From assembly GCA_964530825.1 (NCBI GenBank), contig CAZHCA010000032.1:1-49521 (forward strand): 49,521 nt of DNA. Direction: 5' to 3'. Position 1 is the first letter of the stretch. Every line of letters starts with the position of its first letter. Made by a program: the position numbers and the translations under genes. Below are positions 44,587-49,521 of the stretch, one piece after another. A model generated the notes under the pieces. The model saw nothing but the letters and a program-made list of their open reading frames with translations. It did no database searches and was not told where the DNA came from. The stretch is from CAZHCA01 sp964530825. Its GTDB lineage: Bacteria; Bacteroidota; Bacteroidia; Chitinophagales; Saprospiraceae.

Positions 44587-46206
44587 ATGCGTATTGCTGT
44601 AGTTTGTTTCCTTTTGTTTTTACCAATTTACGGGACTTGCCAGGCCGATTCCTATGCAGATCTTCTCAAGGTGTTCGAAGCATGGCGTGCCTTCGAAGAG
44701 CCGCCCCGCTATCGGGGTGCTCCGGACTATCGGGCTGAGACTTTTGCTCGCAGGCGCCCCGAATTTGAAGTTTTACAAAAACGGTTACTTCAACTCGACA
44801 CTGCCGGCTGGACGATCCCAGAGCGGGTCGACTGGCACATTGTACGTGCCGAGATGAATGGATACGATTTCAACGAACGCATCCTGCAACCCTGGGTACG
44901 GGATCCGGCGTTTTATAAATCGCTTTGGACTTACCGAAGCGATGTGCCCGCGCATGAAGGGCCCACCCACCATGCGACTACGGAAATCTGGACCTATGCG
45001 TTTCCCCTTTCTACCGAAGAACGGGAACGGTTGCTGAGCGACCTGAGGGTAATACCCCCTCTGAACCAGCAAGCGCAAGTTAACCTGACCGGCAATGCGC
45101 GCGATCTGTGGATAGCCGGCATTCGCGATATCCGCCGCCAGAGCGTCAACCTAAAAAAAATCCTGGAGCAGCCCGGCGTGGCCGACGATCCTGATTTGGT
45201 GTCGGCCCTCGAAGCAGCCGTGTCGTCTACCGAGGCATTTGCCGATTGGCTGGAGACGGAAGCGCCAGCCAAAACTGGCCCTTCCGGCATTGGCAAAGAA
45301 AACTACACCTGGTATCTTCAAAACGTACACCTGGTACCCTTGACCTGGGAAGATGAAGTCATTTTGCTAAAGCGCGAGCTGGTGCGGGCCTGGGCCGCCC
45401 TCAAGCTGGAAGAACACCGCAATCGGGATTTACCTGAGCTCGAGCCCGTCAATTCGCCCGAAGCTTACAATGCCATGGCCAAGGCCGCCGCACAAAGCCT
45501 TTTGCATTTTCTGGAACAGCATGAAATGGTCACGGTAAAAGATTACTTCGAGCCGACTCTAGGGGCTCATCTTGGGCAATATATTCCGGAGGAAACGCGA
45601 AATTTTTTCTGGATTACGGCCCATTACGACCCGAGGCCCCTGTACTCACACTTTTACCATTGGTTTGAGTTGGCTCGCATGGATACCGAACCCAATCCCA
45701 GTCCCGTGCGTAGGGTACCGCTCTTGTATAACATTTTCGACTCGCGCAACGAGGGCATGGCAACGGCAGTAGAGGAGATGTTCATGCAGGCCGGCCTGTA
45801 CGACGACCATCCGCGCGTGCGGGAAATCGTATACATTATGATTGCGCAAAGGGCGGCACGAGGCCTGGGCTCGCTCTATGCCCACGCCAACGAGATGACG
45901 ATGGAAGAAGCCGGCGGCATTCATTCCGAATACACTCCGCGCGGCTGGATGAAAACCGAAGAGGAATTACTGATCTTCGAACAGCATTTGTACCTCCGGC
46001 AGCCCGGTTATGGCACTAGTTACATCACCGGCAAGTATTTGGTGGAGGCTGCTCTAGCCGACTACGCCCGCCTCCAGGAAGTGGAAGGGGAAACCTTCCG
46101 GATCAAGGATTTTTTTGACCGGCTGAACGCGATTGGTAACATCCCAATAGCGCTGGGGCACTGGGAATTGACCGGAGCGGACGGGCATCTGGAGGGACTG
46201 CGCTAG
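44587..46206 (+). CDS. Secreted DUF885-like protein lacking the HE metal motif
   Basis: Start at 44587 (MRIAVVCFLLFLPIYGTCQ) gives a signal peptide; total 539 residues. The C-terminal part, with NEGMATAVEEMFMQAGLYDD (Glu389) and RGWMKTEEELLIFEQHLYLRQPGYGTSYITGK, matches the EGWA region and end of DUF885 proteins. In that family a HEGxPGHH metal motif sits about 34 residues earlier. Here this place reads YSHFYHWFEL (His355, His358), so the HE pair is missing. It may be a non-peptidase relative or bind metal differently. It converges on the lipoprotein gene behind it. Confidence 0.7.
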   Translation: MRIAVVCFLLFLPIYGTCQADSYADLLKVFEAWRAFEEPPRYRGAPDYRAETFARRRPEFEVLQKRLLQLDTAGWTIPERVDWHIVRAEMNGYDFNERILQPWVRDPAFYKSLWTYRSDVPAHEGPTHHATTEIWTYAFPLSTEERERLLSDLRVIPPLNQQAQVNLTGNARDLWIAGIRDIRRQSVNLKKILEQPGVADDPDLVSALEAAVSSTEAFADWLETEAPAKTGPSGIGKENYTWYLQNVHLVPLTWEDEVILLKRELVRAWAALKLEEHRNRDLPELEPVNSPEAYNAMAKAAAQSLLHFLEQHEMVTVKDYFEPTLGAHLGQYIPEETRNFFWITAHYDPRPLYSHFYHWFELARMDTEPNPSPVRRVPLLYNIFDSRNEGMATAVEEMFMQAGLYDDHPRVREIVYIMIAQRAARGLGSLYAHANEMTMEEAGGIHSEYTPRGWMKTEEELLIFEQHLYLRQPGYGTSYITGKYLVEAALADYARLQEVEGETFRIKDFFDRLNAIGNIPIALGHWELTGADGHLEGLR

Positions 46207-46231
46207 ACACCCCTCGGCCATTTTAGGCCTT

Positions 46232-46834
46232 CTACAATCCCAGTTCCTTACGTCGCTCCTTGAGGACCCGAGCTACATCCAACACCAGGCCGGGGTAAAT
46301 CCGGTCGTCGACGACCAGCAGTACATAGCGCTTTCCTTTCTCTTTGAAAAGAATTTCCTGACCTTTTTTCAGGCTCACCTCACTTTTCGACATGGGTGAA
46401 AGATTGGGATTCATGACGGTAGGGATGATCAGCGGAATGGGATTGAACGACTTGTTTTCCAGTACGAAGTCGATGTATTCCGGGTCGGTAGCATCGATCA
46501 GGAGATCGGGATTACCAGCTTTGAAAAGGATTTTGGCTTGGATGGGAGCTGGATTATCGTTATCGAGGATTAGGCGGCTTTCGCGTTCGACCAACACCTC
46601 GGCGGTGCTGTTGGGAGCCAGGCCAAAGCCGCGTTTCAAATCGTTTGATACCTGATCGAATACTTTGATAGCTAAATCGTTTGCAGATTGGTTGCGAATC
46701 TTGGCGGAAGCCAGGGCGTATTGTTCGGGGACATCCAGTATGGCACTCTCCCGAGCCGGAATGGTGACCACAGTTTTTTCAGATGCGCAGCCTGCCATGC
46801 AGGTTAGGCAGAGGAACAAAAAAGTGCTTCTCAT
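46232..46834 (-). CDS. Lipoprotein of unknown function
   Basis: A 200-residue lipoprotein with lipobox CMAGC (Cys16). The mature part is beta-rich with charged surface patterns (YALASAKIRNQSANDLAIKV, LVVDDRIYPGLVLDVARVL), no catalytic motif and no recognised family. Its ATG overlaps the TGA stop of the upstream zinc-ribbon gene (ATGA), so the two form a coupled pair. Confidence 0.75.
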   Translation of the reverse strand: MRSTFLFLCLTCMAGCASEKTVVTIPARESAILDVPEQYALASAKIRNQSANDLAIKVFDQVSNDLKRGFGLAPNSTAEVLVERESRLILDNDNPAPIQAKILFKAGNPDLLIDATDPEYIDFVLENKSFNPIPLIIPTVMNPNLSPMSKSEVSLKKGQEILFKEKGKRYVLLVVDDRIYPGLVLDVARVLKERRKELGL

Positions 46835-47326
46835 GTGATTGATTTTGGGGGTAAGGACAGCAGGGCGAGGAGTAGGGTTGCACCGTCAGGTAGCAAGCAG
46901 AGGATTTGAGGTAGCGGGAATAGTTTAATAGAAAAGCGTAGAAGGTTCTTACTATTGATTTTTAGTTTTCGGTTTTGGTTCAGGCTTTTGCGGACGATGC
47001 GTACTTCCAGGTTAGAAAATTTCATCCATGCGAAATCGTATACCTGGTGGAAGGTTTTTCTTTTGCTATTGAGGTAGGTCCCGGTACAATATTGGAATCG
47101 AAATTTTTTCAAGTACCAGGCGGTCGAGTTTTTTTGTATCTTATTTTTCGAAGAGGATGGGCCGGTTGCGGTGCAGGATTTTATCGGCATCGCGCACGGC
47201 CTGGTCGGTGGCCTGCCGCAGGCGTACGTGGTATTCATTTTTACACCCGATCGAGCAAAAGATTTTGTCGGACCGTCCCACGACCGGTCCTTTACACAAA
47301 CGGCAGATACGTTTTGCAGCACGCAT
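46831..47326 (-). pseudogene. Zinc-ribbon protein gene with a one-base frameshift
   Basis: The first frame starts at 47326 with a zinc ribbon, Cys8-x2-Cys11 and Cys24-x3-Cys28, and the GRSDKIFCS signature of a Bacteroidota family of unknown role, then stops after RNRPILFEK. The next frame continues the family pattern, KKFRFQYCTGTYLNSKRKTF, HQVYDFAWMKFSNLEVRIV, to its end at 46831. The break is at a T5 run (47144-47148, A5 on the coding strand); removing one A restores one 164-residue protein. This fits a homopolymer slip or read error. The restored stop overlaps the start of the lipoprotein gene. Confidence 0.8.
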
Positions 47327-47502
47327 AATAAAAGGTTTGGTGGTGTTATGGTGGGTGTCGTTCGGAAGGTTGTGGCAGGCAGGACGTTAGGTGCTGGGCA
47401 CCGCAGCTGAATACTTGCGCTGTCACAGGCTGTTACGGTTCCGGTGCAAAGGTTGGTTAGTTGACCGATACTGGCTCATTGCCCCCGGGGCCTACCCGTT
47501 TT

Positions 47503-47562
47503 TAACCGTTAACATCGGTTACTAACCGTTAGGATCGGATGCTAACTGTTAAGATCAGCTAA
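47503..47562. repeat. Three tandem 20-bp repeats upstream of the integrase
   Basis: TAACCGTTAACATCGGTTAC (47503), TAACCGTTAGGATCGGATGC (47523) and TAACTGTTAAGATCAGCTAA (47543) follow one another with an exact 20-bp period and share TAAC(C/T)GTTA..ATC. They end 44 bp before the integrase start and look like iterated protein-binding sites. A small TTGCC-TCAA-GGCAA hairpin follows at 47566-47579. Confidence 0.75.
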
Positions 47563-47606
47563 TTTTTGCCTCAAGGCAAGCGCTTCCCGATTTTAGGGGC
47601 AAAAAC

Positions 47607-48739
47607 ATGCGCCTACAAGTCTTCCCGCTGACAATTGACGGGCAAAAACGTATCGGCATTCGCCCGCTGGGTTTTGACCGGTCCTTTCCCGGGATGATGA
47701 AACAGATCACTGGCAGTCGCTGGACGCCCGACGAACGCTGCTGGCATATCCCCTACAATAGTGATGCTTACGCCAAATTGCGTATGCTCTTTGGCGATGG
47801 CCAAATTGAGGTTTTAGAAAACAGACCGGTGTTACGTAAGGACAAGTCATCTGTTGTGCCGTCTCCTTCCACATCTTTGCGGTACGGAGAGGAGATAAAC
47901 CGTCTGGAGCAGCAGTTGCGCGTACAACGCTATAGCTGGAATACCGTCAAAACCTATAAGAACTTCCTCGCTCAATTGCTGGCCTTCTACCCTGAACGCG
48001 CCCCAAAGGAACTGGAGAAAAAAGACATCCTACACTTTTTACTGACACAATCCGAGCGGAAGAACTGGTCAGCCTCTACGCAAAATCAGGCGGTCAATGC
48101 CATCAAGTTTTATTTTGAGAAAGTACTGGGGCAACCCCGCACGTTTTACGAATTGCGCCCGCGCAAAGAAAAGAAACTACCCGGCGTATTCAGCGAGCAG
48201 GAAGTGCAGCAACTCCTGTGTGCTGTGCGTAATCTCAAGCATCGTACCATACTGATGCTGATCTATAGCGGTGGCCTGCGCATTGGGGAAAGCATCCGGC
48301 TGCGCAAAGCAGACGTATCCTTTGACCGGAAAACCATCTTCATCAAAGCCGGCAAAGGGAAAAAGACCGGTATACGGTGCTCTCCGACAAGATGATAGAC
48401 CAATTAAGCACGTACCTGGAGAGCTATCAGCCTGCTTATTGGCTGTTCGAAGGTCAGGATGGGGGGCAGTATAGTGCCTCCAGTATTCAGAAAGTCTTTC
48501 GAAGAGCAGTGAAAAAAGCAGGTATTAATCCTTATGCAACAGTGCATACGCTGAGGCATAGCTTTGCTACTCATTTATTGGAGCGGGGGATGGATCTAAG
48601 GTATATTCAGGAATTATTGGGGCATAGTAGTAGTGAAACGACACAAATATACACCCACATCACGTCCAAAGCACGTAACAAGCTTGTTTCGCCACTTGAT
48701 TTTTTGGATATTGAAGAGGAATCAAGCGACAAAACATAA
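47607..48739 (+). pseudogene. XerC/D-like tyrosine recombinase (integron-integrase-like) with a one-base deletion
   Basis: Two ORFs in different frames, 47607-48394 and on to 48739, form one recombinase of 377 residues once one base is added in the AAAAAG-ACC stretch near 48365 (GKGKK then DRYTVLSDK). Residues 1-65 are an extra domain (SRWTPDERCWHIPY). A SAM-like core-binding domain follows (QRYSWNTVKTYKNFLAQLL), then the catalytic domain with Arg225 (SGGLRIGE), His314-Arg317 (HTLRH), His340 (LGHSS) and Tyr349 (TQIYTH). The C-terminal SPLDFL recalls IntI, but the IntI-specific insertion is absent. As read, the protein is truncated before HTLRH and inactive. Confidence 0.85.
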
Positions 48740-48776
48740 CTGTATATCCGGAACAAAGTTCCGGATAGCAAGATGT
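48734..48776 (+). other. Hairpin at recombinase end, candidate attI-like site
   Basis: TATCCGGAAC (48745) pairs perfectly with GTTCCGGATA (48758) around AAA. AACAT (48734) and ATGTT (48772) could close an outer stem with an asymmetric bulge. It overlaps the recombinase stop and ends at the cassette boundary, so it may be a terminator, an attachment site, or both. No T-run follows. Confidence 0.5.
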
Positions 48777-48781
48777 TGGGC
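48775..48781 (+). other. Core-site-like GTTGGGC at cassette boundary
   Basis: GTTGGGC fits the integron core GTTRRRY. With the next three bases (GTTGGGCGCA, to 48784) it is the reverse complement of TGCGCCCAAC at 49300-49309. This places the cassette start at TTGGGC (48776). Confidence 0.55.
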
Positions 48782-48787
48782 GCAATG

Positions 48788-49276
48788 CTAGAAAGGCAAG
48801 TCATCATTTTCGACAGTTTCACAAACCGACATTTTCCTTTCTGACATTTTTTGCTGATGCGACCAGATTAAATTTTGCATTTCAATTTTTAAGTAAAAAA
48901 TGTAACTATCTATATGCATTCCTAAATCCCACATTGTAGAAGGTCTTTTAAACTTTTTCTCGAAAGTTAAACTTCCTATTCTTGCAAAATTTCTAATCGT
49001 GTGACCAGGCGGAATAAACAAGAGCTTCTTTGGGTCATTAGGAAAAAAACCATAATCAATAGGGTGTCCGAAATAAAACAATGCCTTGTCGTCAATATTA
49101 GCGTTAAATCCACCAATAAATAAAACGTCTGTTTTTTCATCTGATCCCCAATCCTCTGATTTTTGAAATTTTTTAAGCAATGGATTATACACAGTTAATT
49201 TTTCAATATCATTTACTGAGTATTTGCAGTGTAGGTCTTTTGTGAATTTTACGGTTTCACCAATTCGATTTTCCAT
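48788..49276 (-). CDS. Cassette-borne protein of unknown function
   Basis: A 162-residue protein encoded antisense to the recombinase and filling almost the whole cassette. It is rich in Lys, Phe and Asn with no signal peptide or clear membrane segment. Residues about 50-58 (DVLFIGGFN) and 84-92 (KLLFIPPGH) look like buried strands of a globular alpha/beta protein. No family recognised. The AT-rich codon use differs from the GC-richer genes elsewhere in the window, which suits acquired DNA. Its stop lies 12 bp from the left boundary and its start 27 bp from the attC-like site. Confidence 0.7.
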   Translation of the reverse strand: MENRIGETVKFTKDLHCKYSVNDIEKLTVYNPLLKKFQKSEDWGSDEKTDVLFIGGFNANIDDKALFYFGHPIDYGFFPNDPKKLLFIPPGHTIRNFARIGSLTFEKKFKRPSTMWDLGMHIDSYIFYLKIEMQNLIWSHQQKMSERKMSVCETVENDDLPF

Positions 49277-49302
49277 AATTTAATTAAGATTAAAGCACGT
49301 GC

Positions 49303-49431
49303 GCCCAACAATTGCTATAAAACATAGGGCGTTTGTGCGGTTTTTAAAGTGTAGGGTTATTTATTATTGTCCGTGCTTCTCGGACAGTATCGGCTATCTA
49401 TGCCCTACGTTTCATAGCATAGCCGTTATGG
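49303..49431 (+). other. attC-like imperfect palindrome
   Basis: It begins with GCCCAAC (RYYYAAC) at 49303. TGCTATAAAACATAGGGC (49313-49330) pairs with GCCCTACGTTTCATAGCA (49402-49419) at 16 of 18 positions. A central hairpin TGTCCG/CGGACA lies at 49368-49386. It closes at G49425 followed by TTATGGGC. Length from core to core is about 123 bp, inside the normal attC range. The outer 5' core TGCGCCCAAC pairs with the start of its own cassette (GTTGGGCGCA at 48775), not with the next one. Confidence 0.65.
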
Positions 49432-49457
49432 GCAACCAAGCACAAAAGAATTGAGTA

Positions 49458-49521
49458 ATGACAGAGTTTAAAATATTTAAGGATTGGCTGACAAATATGT
49501 CTTTTCTGACTGAAGAAGACT
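49458..49521 (+). CDS. Start of a second cassette ORF, cut by the window edge
   Basis: An ATG 33 bp after the attC-like junction opens a reading frame beginning MTEFKIFKDWLTN and still open at the window end (21 codons). Base use is AT-rich as in the first cassette. Too little is visible to name it. Confidence 0.5.
   Translation, partial: MTEFKIFKDWLTNMSFLTEED

Larger units (their letters stand above)
47503..49521 (+). mobile_element. Integron-like region: recombinase, cassette boundary, gene cassette, attC-like site, second cassette
   Basis: The region combines a tyrosine recombinase, direct repeats before it, a core-site-like boundary after it, an AT-rich cassette with an attC-like imperfect palindrome, and the start of another cassette. 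Base composition drops visibly after 48780 compared with the rest of the window, consistent with acquired DNA. Orientation (recombinase reading toward the cassettes) is the reverse of class 1 integrons. The region continues past the window edge. Confidence 0.6.

Noticed and set aside
46215..46231. GGCC-ATTTTA-GGCC between convergent genes as terminator.
   Set aside because: Only four pairs and no T-run.
48775..49310. The 10-11-bp inverted repeat around the cassette as terminal repeats of an IS or MITE.
   Set aside because: No transposase, no flanking target duplication seen, and the asymmetrical attC-like palindrome on one side fits a cassette better.

Overview
The window looks like chromosomal DNA of a Bacteroidota bacterium, most likely a marine or environmental Saprospiria relative (Lewinella/Haliscomenobacter type). 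Several secreted proteins end in type IX secretion (T9SS) sorting domains. Bacteroidota families are common (DUF4199, DUF4442, DUF5060, an LpxL-like acyltransferase, M43 proteases), and starts show almost no Shine-Dalgarno sequence. The genus is inference. No rRNA, tRNA, CRISPR array or recognisable IS transposase was seen.

Layout. 1-5.1 kb: an S9-family lipoprotein that has lost its catalytic serine, a secreted coiled-coil protein coupled to a MiaE-like tRNA hydroxylase, and a gene split by one amber codon. 5.2-9.8 kb: a minus-strand run with a carboxylesterase, a secreted unknown, a VWA protein, a peroxiredoxin-like protein and malate dehydrogenase. 10-18.6 kb: two tandem T9SS-exported M43 metalloproteases, a DUF4442 protein, sucC, and a very large DUF5060 glycosidase-like T9SS protein. 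19-24.1 kb: an FkbM methyltransferase, an LpxL-like acyltransferase, an MRJP/SMP-30-like protein and a GH13 amylase lipoprotein. 24.1-29.1 kb: a THEP1-like NTPase overlapping a multipass membrane protein, a CAT-like acetyltransferase, DUF4199, a GNAT, an intradiol dioxygenase-like lipoprotein and a frameshifted alpha/beta hydrolase. 29.1-36.1 kb: an unusual esterase/metallopeptidase fusion, a DoxX-like protein, a beta-lactamase-fold serine hydrolase, a secreted YD-like protein and alanine racemase. 36.2-44.5 kb: a TonB-dependent receptor, the DabA/DabB inorganic-carbon uptake pair with a divergent LysR regulator and a clear LysR-type operator, a small membrane protein and a ZIP metal transporter. 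44.6-47.3 kb: a DUF885-like protein without its metal motif, a lipoprotein, and a frameshifted zinc-ribbon gene.

The most interesting part is the right end (about 47.5-49.5 kb). A XerC/D-like tyrosine recombinase, broken by one missing base, follows three perfect-period 20-bp tandem repeats. It is followed by what looks like an integron-type gene cassette. The boundary core is GTTGGGC. The cassette holds an AT-rich antisense ORF. A roughly 123-bp attC-like imperfect palindrome follows, whose 5' end (TGCGCCCAAC) is complementary to the start of the same cassette, not to the start of the next one. A second cassette with a new ORF begins at the window edge. The recombinase lacks the IntI-specific insertion, so this may be a Bacteroidota-specific integron-like system.

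Four genes carry a single frameshift or stop lesion (4794, about 28900, about 47146, about 48365). Two lie next to A5 runs, so assembly error must be kept in mind alongside real decay.
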